DNA from: Nevskia sp. | Lineage (GTDB): Bacteria; Pseudomonadota; Gammaproteobacteria; Nevskiales; Nevskiaceae | Length of the DNA: 42,329 nt | Assembly (NCBI GenBank): GCA_030694365.1 | Contig: JAUXYM010000017.1 | Location: 1 to 42,329, forward strand | Direction: 5' to 3' | In this document: positions 7,669-15,471 of the stretch, piece after piece | Layout of the letters: the number at the start of each line of letters is the position of its first letter | How positions within the stretch are numbered: position 1 is the stretch's first letter | The notes under the pieces: generated by a model | Told to the model about the DNA's origin: nothing | The model's input: the letters and a program-made list of their open reading frames with translations, nothing else | Database searches by the model: none | Made by a program: the position numbers and the translations under genes

Positions 7669-8961
7669 ATGACGACGAGCTACAGCCTGCTGAACAACGA
7701 AACCGGCGAAAAGGTCGATCTGCCGCTGGTCAAAGGCACGCTCGGTCCGGCTGGCGCCGATGTCGGCAAGGTCTACGACAAGATGGATCTGTTCACTTTC
7801 GATCCGGGCTTCACGTCGACCTGTTCGTGCAAGAGCGCGATCACCTACATCGACGGCGACAAGGGCATCCTGTTGTATCGCGGCTACCCGGTCGACCAGC
7901 TGGCCAATCACTCCTCGTTCATCGAGGTTGCCTACCTGATCCTGCACGGCGAGTTGCCGAACGCGACCGAACTCGAAACCTTCGAGGCCTCGATCCGTCG
8001 CCACACGATGATCAACGAGTCGCTGCTGAGCTTCTACAAGGGCTTCAACTACGACGCGCATCCGATGGCGATGCTCACCGGCATCGTCGGTTCGCTGTCG
8101 GCGTTCTATCACGACACCACCAACAACAAGGATCCGAAGCACCGCGAGATCTTTGCCCATCGGATGATCGCGAAGATCCCGACGATTGCGGCCGCCGCGT
8201 ACAAGAAGTACTTCGGCCAGCCGTTCATGTACCCGAAGAACTCGCTCGACTATTGCTCGAACCTGCTGCACATGATGTTCGCGGTGCCGGCCGAGGATTA
8301 CGAGATCAATCCGGTCGCCGCCAAGGCGCTGGACGTGCTGTTCATCCTGCACGCCGATCACGAGCAGAACGCGTCGACCAGCACCGTGCGTATGGCCGGT
8401 TCGACCGGCACCAATCCGTATGCGGCGATCTCGTCCGGCATCGCGGCGCTCTGGGGCCCGGCACACGGTGGTGCCAACGAAGCCGTGTTGAGGATGCTCG
8501 AGGAGATCGGCGATGTGAAGAACGTCCAGACCTTCATGGACAAGGTCAAGGACAAGAACTCCGGCGTGCGCCTGATGGGCTTCGGCCATCGCGTGTACAA
8601 GAACTTCGATCCGCGCGCGACGATCATCCGCGAGCAGTGCCACAAGGTGCTCAAGGAACTGAAGATCGACGATCCGCAGCTGGAACTGGCGATGAAGCTG
8701 GAAGAGATCGCGCTGAACGACGACTACTTCAAGTCGCGCAAGCTGTACCCGAACGTCGATTTCTACTCGGGCATCATCTACAAGGCGCTGGGCATCCCGG
8801 TGAACATGTTCACCCCGATGTTCGCGATCGCCCGCACCGTTGGCTGGGTCGCGCACTGGAACGAGATGAACGCCGATCCGGCCGGCCTGAAGATCGCCCG
8901 TCCGCGCCAGGTCTACACCGGCGCGCCGGTGCGCGAGTATCAGGCGATCGCGACGCGGTGA
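7669..8961 (+). CDS. gltA: Citrate synthase
   Basis: A 430-residue type II (hexameric, Gram-negative) citrate synthase, condensing oxaloacetate and acetyl-CoA at the entry of the TCA cycle. Catalytic regions are visible: [20 protein letters not shown] with the oxaloacetate-binding and catalytic histidines, [13 protein letters not shown], and [13 protein letters not shown] with the catalytic Asp further on in the PNVDFYSG region. The start at 7669 (MTTSYSLLN) has GGAG 8 nt upstream; an alternative ATG lies in frame at 7636. It has its own transcription unit, downstream of the rpmE2 terminator, and converges on the gene at 9070. Confidence 0.97.
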   Translation: MTTSYSLLNNETGEKVDLPLVKGTLGPAGADVGKVYDKMDLFTFDPGFTSTCSCKSAITYIDGDKGILLYRGYPVDQLANHSSFIEVAYLILHGELPNATELETFEASIRRHTMINESLLSFYKGFNYDAHPMAMLTGIVGSLSAFYHDTTNNKDPKHREIFAHRMIAKIPTIAAAAYKKYFGQPFMYPKNSLDYCSNLLHMMFAVPAEDYEINPVAAKALDVLFILHADHEQNASTSTVRMAGSTGTNPYAAISSGIAALWGPAHGGANEAVLRMLEEIGDVKNVQTFMDKVKDKNSGVRLMGFGHRVYKNFDPRATIIREQCHKVLKELKIDDPQLELAMKLEEIALNDDYFKSRKLYPNVDFYSGIIYKALGIPVNMFTPMFAIARTVGWVAHWNEMNADPAGLKIARPRQVYTGAPVREYQAIATR

Positions 8962-9070
8962 AGCAGTGGCTAGTGGCCAGTGGCTAGTTGTTAGAGAGGC
9001 CCAAGCATCGAACCTTTGCTTTGGCAGTTGCTTCTCTGGCCACGAACCACGAACCACGAGCCACTGCTTC
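8960..9070. repeat. Inverted repeat bridging convergent gltA and the 9070 gene
   Basis: GAAGCAGTGGCT (8960-8971) is exactly complementary to AGCCACTGCTTC (9059-9070). Inside, AGTGGC/CAGTGGC units face CCACGAACCACGAACCACGA, so the stem can extend imperfectly. The arms begin within each gene's stop codon. There is no T tract. It probably serves as a shared 3' structure and looks like a dispersed low-complexity repeat. Confidence 0.65.
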
Positions 9071-9714
9071 TAGCCGCCAAGTATCGCGTCGATGCCGACG
9101 GCTGCCAGCGCTTCGGCATCGGCGAGATTCAGGCGCTTCATCGGCAAGCCGTCGCTCGGTGACAGCGGCGTGCGCCGCAGATCGTCGAGCCCAAACATCG
9201 CGATGTCGATGCCGATCTCGCCGGCCTCGAAGCGGGCCAGCGGTACCGGCACTTCGCTGCCGTCCGGGTAACGGTAATCGCGCTCGTCCTGCGCGAACGG
9301 AATGCCGCGATCCTGCAGGAAGAAATCCAGCGTCTCGGGGCGATCGGCGAAGCCGTGAATCTGCACGCGATGGGCGGCCGTGATCGCGCCGCTGACCACC
9401 GCGCCGACCAACCGAGGCGAGAAATCCGCCTGCAGCAGCTTCATTGCCTGCACGGCGGCGCGGCGCAAGGCGATCAGGTGGCCGGCGTAATCGCTGCCGC
9501 CGAAGATCCGCTGGTACTCGATCACTGCGGCCTGGATGCTGGCGTTGTCCGGCAGTGCACCACGGCTGCTGAGGCCGAGCCGCTGCAGCGCCTTGAGCTT
9601 GGCGCTGCGGTAGTCGAGCACGTCTTCCTCGCAGATGATCCGCGCTGCTTCGGCGATCACTTCGCGGCTCAGGTCGCTGCCGTGGCTGCTGCTCGGGGTG
9701 CTGCGCCGGCTCAT
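9070..9714 (-). CDS. Conserved uncharacterised protein, possible nucleotidyltransferase-like fold
   Basis: A 214-residue cytoplasmic protein with no signal peptide or membrane segment. I do not recognise a named family with certainty. The N-terminal half is helical and rich in conserved-looking basic residues (REVIAEAARIICEEDVLDYRSAKLKALQRLGL). The middle reads LVGAVVSGAITAAHRVQIHGFADRPE, which faintly recalls the G-S and acidic strand layout of minimal nucleotidyltransferases; this is a weak structural hint only. The C-terminal LDDLRRTPLSPSDGLPMKRLNLADAEAL looks conserved. Its ATG overlaps the stop of the PBP1A gene by one base (TGATG), so it is translated with it. Confidence 0.75.
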   Translation of the reverse strand: MSRRSTPSSSHGSDLSREVIAEAARIICEEDVLDYRSAKLKALQRLGLSSRGALPDNASIQAAVIEYQRIFGGSDYAGHLIALRRAAVQAMKLLQADFSPRLVGAVVSGAITAAHRVQIHGFADRPETLDFFLQDRGIPFAQDERDYRYPDGSEVPVPLARFEAGEIGIDIAMFGLDDLRRTPLSPSDGLPMKRLNLADAEALAAVGIDAILGG

Positions 9715-12146
9715 CAGAAAATGTCGGCGGCGGCGTTGTCCGGATTGCCGTAAGGGCTGATGCCGTCATCCGGTGGCGGCAGGTGATCGCTCTGCACGGT
9801 CTCGTACAGCGCGCCCGGCGTGCCGCTGGCGACCAGCTTGCCGGTGGCCGGATTGATCGCGATATCAGTCAGGCCCGGCGGCTTCGGCTGCTTGAGCTGC
9901 GGCACGCCCTTCAGCGCGGTCTTCATGTAGTCCATCCACATCGGCACCGCGGCACGGCCACCGACTTCGCCACGGCCGAGCGGCTTCGGCTGGTCGAAAC
10001 CGACCCAGGCGACCGCGACTAGCGTCGTCGAAAAGCCGTTGAACCAGGCATCGGTCTCATCGTTCGAGGTCGCCGTCTTGCCAGCCAGATCATCGCGGCC
10101 GAGGCTCCGCACTTGGGACGCCGTTCCGCGCGTGACCACGTCATGCAGCATGCTGCTGATCAGGTAGTCGAGCGCCGACGACAGCACCCGCGGCGCGCGA
10201 TCTTCCGGCACCACCAGCGCTTCGGGTGCTTCCACTGTCTGCGGCTCTGCAACGGCGACCGGCTGACCGGTTGCCGGATCGAGCACCGGCTCCGGCGGCG
10301 GCGCATCGCAGGCCGGGCAGGCCAGCTTCGGTCGGGCGCGAAAGACCTCGCGGCCGCTGCCGTCGCGGATGCTGGCGATGAAGTACGGATCGATCAGGAA
10401 GCCGCCGTTGGCGAACACCGAATAGGCGCGAGCCTGTTCCATCGGCGTCATCGAGGCGCTGCCGAGGGCGACGGTCAGATCGGCCGGCAGGCGGGATTTG
10501 TCGAAGCCGAAACGCGAGGCGAACTCGCGCGTGTATTCGATGCCGACGGCTTGTGCGACTCGTACCGACACCAGGTTGCGCGACAGCGCCAGCGCGTCAC
10601 GCAGCCGCATCGGGCCGCGGAACTTGCCTTCGTAGTTACCCGGTCGCCAGTCGTCGTCCGGGTTGACGCTGGAGGTGAACACCACCGGCGCGTCGAGGAA
10701 GATCGAGGCCGGCGTGAAACCTTTCGACAAGGCCGCCGTGTACAGGAACGGCTTGAAACCGCTGCCGACCTGGCGCCGCGCCTGGGTCACGCGATTGAAG
10801 TTGCCGAGGAAGAAATCGTAGCCGCCAACCAGCGACTGGATGCCGCCATCGCGTGGATCGAGCGCGATGAACGCGCCCTGCACTTCAGGAATCTGGGTCA
10901 GCCTCAGGTTGCTGCCGATCCTGGCAATGCGGACGATGTCGCCGGCGGCGAGCGTGCGCTTGTCGTTGAAGCCGGCCCAGGCGAAGGCGGTCTTCGGCAG
11001 TTCGACGATGCCGTTGTCGGTGACCACCCGCAGCAGTTCCGACGTCAGGCTCAACACCACGGCTGGTTGCAGGCCGGCCACCGGTGGCCGCGCGGCCAGC
11101 TGCACCAGCACTTCCGGTGACGATGGCCTGGTGTTCAGGGTCGCCAGCAGGGCCGGCGGCAGTTTCGCTTCGGCACCGTTGAAACCGTGGCGCTCTTCAT
11201 AGGCCAGCAGGCCGCCTCTGAGCGCGGCATTGGCAGCGAGCTGACGGGCCGAGTCGAGCGTCGTGGTCACCACGTAGCCCTCGGTGTAGGTGGCTTCGCC
11301 GTGCTTCGCGTACAGGTCGGCGCGAACCATTTCGGCGACATAGCTGGCTTCCACTTCGACCAGCGCCGGGTGCTCGAAGGCGGTGATCGGTTCGGCGGTG
11401 GCGGTCTGCCAAGCCTTGTTGTCAATGTAGCCGAGATCGTGCATGCGGCGCAGCACGTAGTCGCGGCGATTCTTGGCGCGGTCGGCATTGTTCAGCGGAT
11501 TGTCGCGCGACGGCGCTTTCGGCAGGCCGGCGATCAGGGCCATCTCGCCGACCGTGAGCTTGCCGACCTCGCGGCCGAAGTAGACCGAGGCTGCGGCACC
11601 GACACCGTAGGCGCGATTGCCAAGGAAGATGCGGTTCAGGTACAGCTCGAGAATCTGCTCCTTGCTCAGCTCGCTTTCGATCTTCCGGGCCAGGAAGATC
11701 TCCTTGATCTTGCGGGTGAAGCTGCGCTCGTTGGTCAGATAAACGTTGCGGGCCAGCTGCATGGTGATCGTCGAGCCGCCCTGGCGCTTCTCGCCGGTGG
11801 TCGCCAGCACCACGGCGGCCCGGGCGAGGCCGGCGACATCGACGCCGCCATGCTCGAAGAAGCGATCATCCTCGGCGGCCAGGAAGGCCTGCACCAAGGG
11901 CTTCGGCAGTTGCGCATAGGTCAGCGGTTCGCGCCGTTCGGCGCCGAACTCGCCGATCAGCTTGCCGTCCCGGGTAAAAACCCGCAGTGGCAGGCCGAGT
12001 TTGATTTCGTGCAGGCTCGCCACCGATGGCAGTTGCGGCAGCACCCAGGCGCGCAGCATCAGAAAACCGCCGGCAGCGGCGACGCTCAGCACCAGCAGGC
12101 TGATCAGGGCGATGCGGCCGGCAAGGCGGCGGCGATCAGGAGACAC
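9714..12146 (-). CDS. mrcA: Penicillin-binding protein 1A (bifunctional transglycosylase/transpeptidase)
   Basis: An 810-residue class A PBP that polymerises and crosslinks peptidoglycan. It has an N-terminal membrane anchor (about residues 11-34). The GT51 glycosyltransferase domain contains AAEDDRFFEHGG (catalytic Glu92) and GGSTITMQLARN. A PBP1A-type outer/linker region spans about 290-420. The transpeptidase domain has the SxxK serine in GSGFKPF (Ser462, Lys465) and SRN (522-524). The third motif reads LAGKTATSND, that is KTA (690-692) rather than the usual KTG. The low-complexity insert around 615-650 is Pro/Ala-rich. Length is normal. It is divergent from pilM, as ponA/mrcA commonly is. 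Confidence 0.95.
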   Translation of the reverse strand: MSPDRRRLAGRIALISLLVLSVAAAGGFLMLRAWVLPQLPSVASLHEIKLGLPLRVFTRDGKLIGEFGAERREPLTYAQLPKPLVQAFLAAEDDRFFEHGGVDVAGLARAAVVLATTGEKRQGGSTITMQLARNVYLTNERSFTRKIKEIFLARKIESELSKEQILELYLNRIFLGNRAYGVGAAASVYFGREVGKLTVGEMALIAGLPKAPSRDNPLNNADRAKNRRDYVLRRMHDLGYIDNKAWQTATAEPITAFEHPALVEVEASYVAEMVRADLYAKHGEATYTEGYVVTTTLDSARQLAANAALRGGLLAYEERHGFNGAEAKLPPALLATLNTRPSSPEVLVQLAARPPVAGLQPAVVLSLTSELLRVVTDNGIVELPKTAFAWAGFNDKRTLAAGDIVRIARIGSNLRLTQIPEVQGAFIALDPRDGGIQSLVGGYDFFLGNFNRVTQARRQVGSGFKPFLYTAALSKGFTPASIFLDAPVVFTSSVNPDDDWRPGNYEGKFRGPMRLRDALALSRNLVSVRVAQAVGIEYTREFASRFGFDKSRLPADLTVALGSASMTPMEQARAYSVFANGGFLIDPYFIASIRDGSGREVFRARPKLACPACDAPPPEPVLDPATGQPVAVAEPQTVEAPEALVVPEDRAPRVLSSALDYLISSMLHDVVTRGTASQVRSLGRDDLAGKTATSNDETDAWFNGFSTTLVAVAWVGFDQPKPLGRGEVGGRAAVPMWMDYMKTALKGVPQLKQPKPPGLTDIAINPATGKLVASGTPGALYETVQSDHLPPPDDGISPYGNPDNAAADIF

Positions 12147-12487
12147 GGGTTTCGATCACGGATTTCAATCCTGGGATTGGGCCTTGGAATGGGCTTGGAG
12201 AATGGCCCGGAGAAGGCGGTGCGATGGACCGGAAAGTGCAGGTTCGAGAGGGCGCTTTGTGGGGATCTTTCCGGCCACCCGCAGCGGCTCTCGGCGGTGC
12301 ACCTTTCATCGCCTGCTTTGGGACTCCCATCAGGCACTTAGGCAAGTAAGTTGTTGCTGCGGCGTAAACAACATGAACTATATTAAGTCCTGCTCGGGAA
12401 GCCGTCACCAAAGCCCGACCGCCGCAGTTCGCGAGCGAGACCGCGCAGGCTTCTTGGGGCTCGTCAATTGGGGTGCGTGGGGACAAC
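12147..12487. promoter_or_regulatory. Divergent mrcA-pilM intergenic region
   Basis: A 341-bp gap with no convincing gene. It must hold promoters in both directions. On the plus strand, TATATT (12379-12384) is a good -10, with TTGCTG (12354-12359) as a poorly spaced (19 nt) -35. GTGGGGA just before 12488 is the pilM ribosome site. No sigma-54 match was seen. Confidence 0.4.
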
Positions 12488-13573
12488 ATGTCGATCAAAC
12501 AGTCGCTGTTCGGAAGGCGGAGTCAGGCGCTGATCGGTCTGGATATTTCGTCCAGCGCGGTCAAGCTGCTGGAACTCAGCCGTCGTGGCGACCGCTACAG
12601 CGTTGAAGCCTTCGCCATCGAACTGCTGCCGCCGAACTGCGTCACCGATCGGCAGATCTCCGATCCGCGCGCGGTCGGCGAAGTGATCCTGAAAGCGATG
12701 AACCGCGCCGGCACCCGCAACCGGCAATGCGCGGTCGCGGTCGCCGGTTCCTCGGTGATCAGCAAAGTCATCACCATGCCGGCGTCGCTGTCCGACAACG
12801 ACATGGAAGAGCAGATCAAGGCCGAGGCCGATCAGTACATTCCCTATCCGATCGATGAAGTGAACCTCGACTTCCAGGTGCTCGGCCCCTCGGCCAATGA
12901 TCAGGAAAGCGTCGACGTGCTGCTCGCCGCCTGCCGCAAGGAGCAGGTCGAATCGCGGATCGCCGCGCTCGATATTGCCGGCTGCAAACCGCTGATCGTC
13001 GACATCGAGGCCTACGCCTTGGAGAACGCCTGCGAACTGCTGAGCCATCAGATGCCGGCACTCGGTGTCGGCAAGACTGTTGCCATCGTCGATGTCGGTG
13101 CCTCGACCACGTCGCTGCTGGTGCTCCACGACCTGAAGACCGTCTATACCCGCGATCAGTCGTTCGGCGGCCGGCAACTGACCGAGGACATCATGCGGTT
13201 CTACGGCATGAGCTTCGAGGAAGCCGGCAAGGCCAAGCGCCTCGGCAATCTGCCAGCCAATTACGACGCCGAAGTGCTCAGCCATTTCATCGCCGACATG
13301 GTCCAGCAGATCGATCGCGCGCTGCAGTTCTTCTTTGCCGCCGCCTCGCGCCACAACGTCATCGACCAGCTGATTCTGGCCGGCGGCTGCGCCCATATTC
13401 CCGGCGTCGAAGCGGCGATCCAGAAGCGCCTGCAGATTCCCTGCGTGATCGCCCAGCCGTTCGCCAGGATGGCGGTGGATTCCCGCGCCAAGCCGGCGCA
13501 GTTCAGTCAGGACCAGGCGTCGATGCTGATCGCGGCGGGTCTGGCGCTGCGCGCCTTCGACCTCGACAACTAG
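12488..13573 (+). CDS. pilM: Type IV pilus assembly protein PilM
   Basis: A 361-residue actin-like ATPase of the type IV pilus inner-membrane platform. Nucleotide-binding signature stretches are GLDISSSAVKLLEL near the N-terminus, AIVDVGASTTSLLVL in the middle and LILAGGCAHIPGVE near the end. PilM is cytoplasmic and binds the PilN N-terminal tail. The ATG at 12488 is preceded by GTGGGGA and matches the family start; a GTG 15 bp upstream is also in frame. It is first of five genes pilMNOPQ in one operon. Confidence 0.96.
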   Translation: MSIKQSLFGRRSQALIGLDISSSAVKLLELSRRGDRYSVEAFAIELLPPNCVTDRQISDPRAVGEVILKAMNRAGTRNRQCAVAVAGSSVISKVITMPASLSDNDMEEQIKAEADQYIPYPIDEVNLDFQVLGPSANDQESVDVLLAACRKEQVESRIAALDIAGCKPLIVDIEAYALENACELLSHQMPALGVGKTVAIVDVGASTTSLLVLHDLKTVYTRDQSFGGRQLTEDIMRFYGMSFEEAGKAKRLGNLPANYDAEVLSHFIADMVQQIDRALQFFFAAASRHNVIDQLILAGGCAHIPGVEAAIQKRLQIPCVIAQPFARMAVDSRAKPAQFSQDQASMLIAAGLALRAFDLDN

Positions 13574-13581
13574 AGCTCGCC

Positions 13582-14184
13582 ATGGCAACTCGGATCAATC
13601 TGCTCGATTGGCGCGCCGCCCGGCGCGCGCGCCGGCGTCAGGAATTCCTGACCATGGTCGGGCTCGGTGTCGGCGCGGCGGCGGTGGTGCTCGGGCTCGG
13701 CTACCTGACGATCACCGGCGCGGTCGAGCACCAGCAGAATCGCAACCAATACTTGAGCGCCCAGATCAAGGATCTCGACAAGCAGATCAAGGAAATCGAG
13801 GAACTGGAGAAGGTCAAGGCCAATCTGGTGTCGCGGATGAACGTGATCCAGCAACTGCAGGAAAGCCGTTCGGCCACCGTCCATTTCTTCGACGAGATCG
13901 TCAACACGCTGCCCGATGGCATCTATCTGAACTCGATCAAGCAGAGCGGCCAGAACGTCACCATCGAAGGCGTGGCGGAATCGTCCGGCCGCATCTCGGC
14001 CTACCTGAAGAATCTTGATTCCAGCCCCTGGTTCAAGGACCCGAAACTGGTGGTGATCAAGACCGGCGAAAAGAACCGCCAGCGCAACAGCGATTTCACC
14101 TTGCAGGTCACCAATCTGACCAAGGCCTCGGCGGATAACACAGCCGCGACCGGTGCCGCCGGTCGCACCGAGGTGAAGCCATGA
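13582..14184 (+). CDS. pilN: Type IV pilus assembly protein PilN
   Basis: A 200-residue bitopic inner-membrane protein. The cytoplasmic tail begins MATRINLLDWR, the PilM-binding motif, which is usually INLLPWR; here Asp replaces Pro. A membrane segment follows at about 30-48, then a periplasmic coiled coil (about 48-90) and a ferredoxin-like domain. It forms a heterodimer with PilO in the alignment subcomplex. It starts 8 bp after pilM and its stop overlaps the pilO ATG by 4 nt. Confidence 0.95.
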   Translation: MATRINLLDWRAARRARRRQEFLTMVGLGVGAAAVVLGLGYLTITGAVEHQQNRNQYLSAQIKDLDKQIKEIEELEKVKANLVSRMNVIQQLQESRSATVHFFDEIVNTLPDGIYLNSIKQSGQNVTIEGVAESSGRISAYLKNLDSSPWFKDPKLVVIKTGEKNRQRNSDFTLQVTNLTKASADNTAATGAAGRTEVKP

Positions 14185-14882
14185 CCGTTCAGGAGGCATT
14201 CGCCGAACTGCAGGCACTGGATCTCAAGAACCCCGGTGCCTGGCCGCGCTGGGCGCATGTCGGCGCGGCGGTGCTGGCGTTCGTCGTGCTGGTCGGCTTC
14301 GGCGTCTGGATGTGGCTGGAACCCGAGTACCAGGCGCTGGGCGTCGAGGAACAGAAAGAACAGGGCCTGCGCGGCGAATTCGAGAAGAAGCAGCAGAAGG
14401 TCGCCGCGCTCGATGCCTACAAGGCGCAACTGGCAGTCATGGAGCGCGATTTCGGCGCCATGCTGCGCCAGTTGCCGAGCAAGACCGAAGTCGAGAACCT
14501 GCTCAACGACATCTCCCAGACCCGGGTCGCGTCGAGCCTGGAGGAAGAGCTGTTCCAGCCGCAGTCGGAAACACCTAAGGATTTCTACGCCGAGGTGCCG
14601 AACCGGATCGTGGTCACCGGCAGCTATCACGAGATGGGTGCTTTCGTCGGCGGTGTTGCGGCGCTGCCGCGCATCGTCACCATCGATGAAGTCGAGATCA
14701 AGCCGGCCGTCGGCTCGGCGCAGCAGGGCCAGGCACAGGGCCAGAACCAGGGATTGGGTCGCGGTGCCCTGCGGATGAGCGCGCTGGCCAAGACCTACCG
14801 CTATCTCGATGAAAGCGAGATCACCACCACCGATGCCGCTGGCGCTGCCGGCCGCGCAGGTCGTCGTGGAGCGCGCCAATGA
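14181..14882 (+). CDS. pilO: Type IV pilus assembly protein PilO
   Basis: A 233-residue bitopic inner-membrane protein and partner of PilN. A single membrane segment lies at about 30-48 (VGAAVLAFVVLVGFGVWMW). It is followed by a coiled coil (EEQKEQGLRGEFEKKQQKV) and a periplasmic ferredoxin-like domain. The C-terminus is extended with low-complexity Gly/Gln/Ala/Arg (about 175-190 and 220-233). It overlaps both neighbours by ATGA, showing tight coupling. Confidence 0.95.
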   Translation: MTVQEAFAELQALDLKNPGAWPRWAHVGAAVLAFVVLVGFGVWMWLEPEYQALGVEEQKEQGLRGEFEKKQQKVAALDAYKAQLAVMERDFGAMLRQLPSKTEVENLLNDISQTRVASSLEEELFQPQSETPKDFYAEVPNRIVVTGSYHEMGAFVGGVAALPRIVTIDEVEIKPAVGSAQQGQAQGQNQGLGRGALRMSALAKTYRYLDESEITTTDAAGAAGRAGRRGARQ

Positions 14883-15400
14883 GCCGCCATCACCGCTGGG
14901 TCCTGCCGTTGCTGGCCAGCCTGCTGCTGTCGGCCTGCAGCAGCAACAGGGGCGATCTCGAAGCCTGGGTGACCGAGGTCAAGGCACGCAAGACCACGCA
15001 GATCGACCCGATTCCGCAGATGAAGCAGTACGAGGCCTATGCCTATGTCAGCGACGCGCGCCGCGATCCCTTCGTCAACTCGCCGGAGACCCAGCAGCGT
15101 GCCGACGGCGGCGAAGGCTCGGCACTGCGCCCGGACCTGAACCGCAACAAGGAACCGCTGGAAGGATTCCCGATCGACGCGCTGCGCCTGGTCGGCATGG
15201 TGGTCTTCGGCGGCAAGACCTACGCGATGGTCAAGGCACCGGACTCGGTCATCCACCGGGTCAGCAACGGCGATCACCTGGGCCAGAACTACGGCCGCAT
15301 CAACAAGGTCACCGAGGCCGAAGTCAGCCTCACCGAAATCATTCCCGATGGCTTCGGCGGCTTCACCGAACGAGCGGCATCACTGGCCGCCGCCGAATGA
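14879..15400 (+). CDS. pilP: Type IV pilus assembly lipoprotein PilP
   Basis: A 173-residue lipoprotein with signal ending LLASLLLSACSS (lipobox LSAC, Cys20). A flexible region of about 60 residues contains YVSDARRDPFVN, the conserved PilP segment. The C-terminal beta domain follows (PIDALRLVGMVVFGGKTYAMVKAP, VSNGDHLGQNYGRI). PilP joins the PilNO inner-membrane complex to the PilQ secretin. It is coupled to pilO by a 4-nt overlap. Confidence 0.95.
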   Translation: MSRHHRWVLPLLASLLLSACSSNRGDLEAWVTEVKARKTTQIDPIPQMKQYEAYAYVSDARRDPFVNSPETQQRADGGEGSALRPDLNRNKEPLEGFPIDALRLVGMVVFGGKTYAMVKAPDSVIHRVSNGDHLGQNYGRINKVTEAEVSLTEIIPDGFGGFTERAASLAAAE

Positions 15401-15471
15401 TCCTCATGATCCGCCAGCCGCAGCAGACTGACCGCCACCACCCCCGAACGATGCTGCACTGGAGCACCACG

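Noticed and set aside
7522-9057. A 511-residue open frame antisense to gltA
   Set aside because: Composition is that of a reverse shadow; gltA on the plus strand has all catalytic motifs.
14809-15471. N-terminal extension of pilQ through pilP
   Set aside because: It overlaps pilO and pilP in another frame and precedes a proper signal peptide with a ribosome site.
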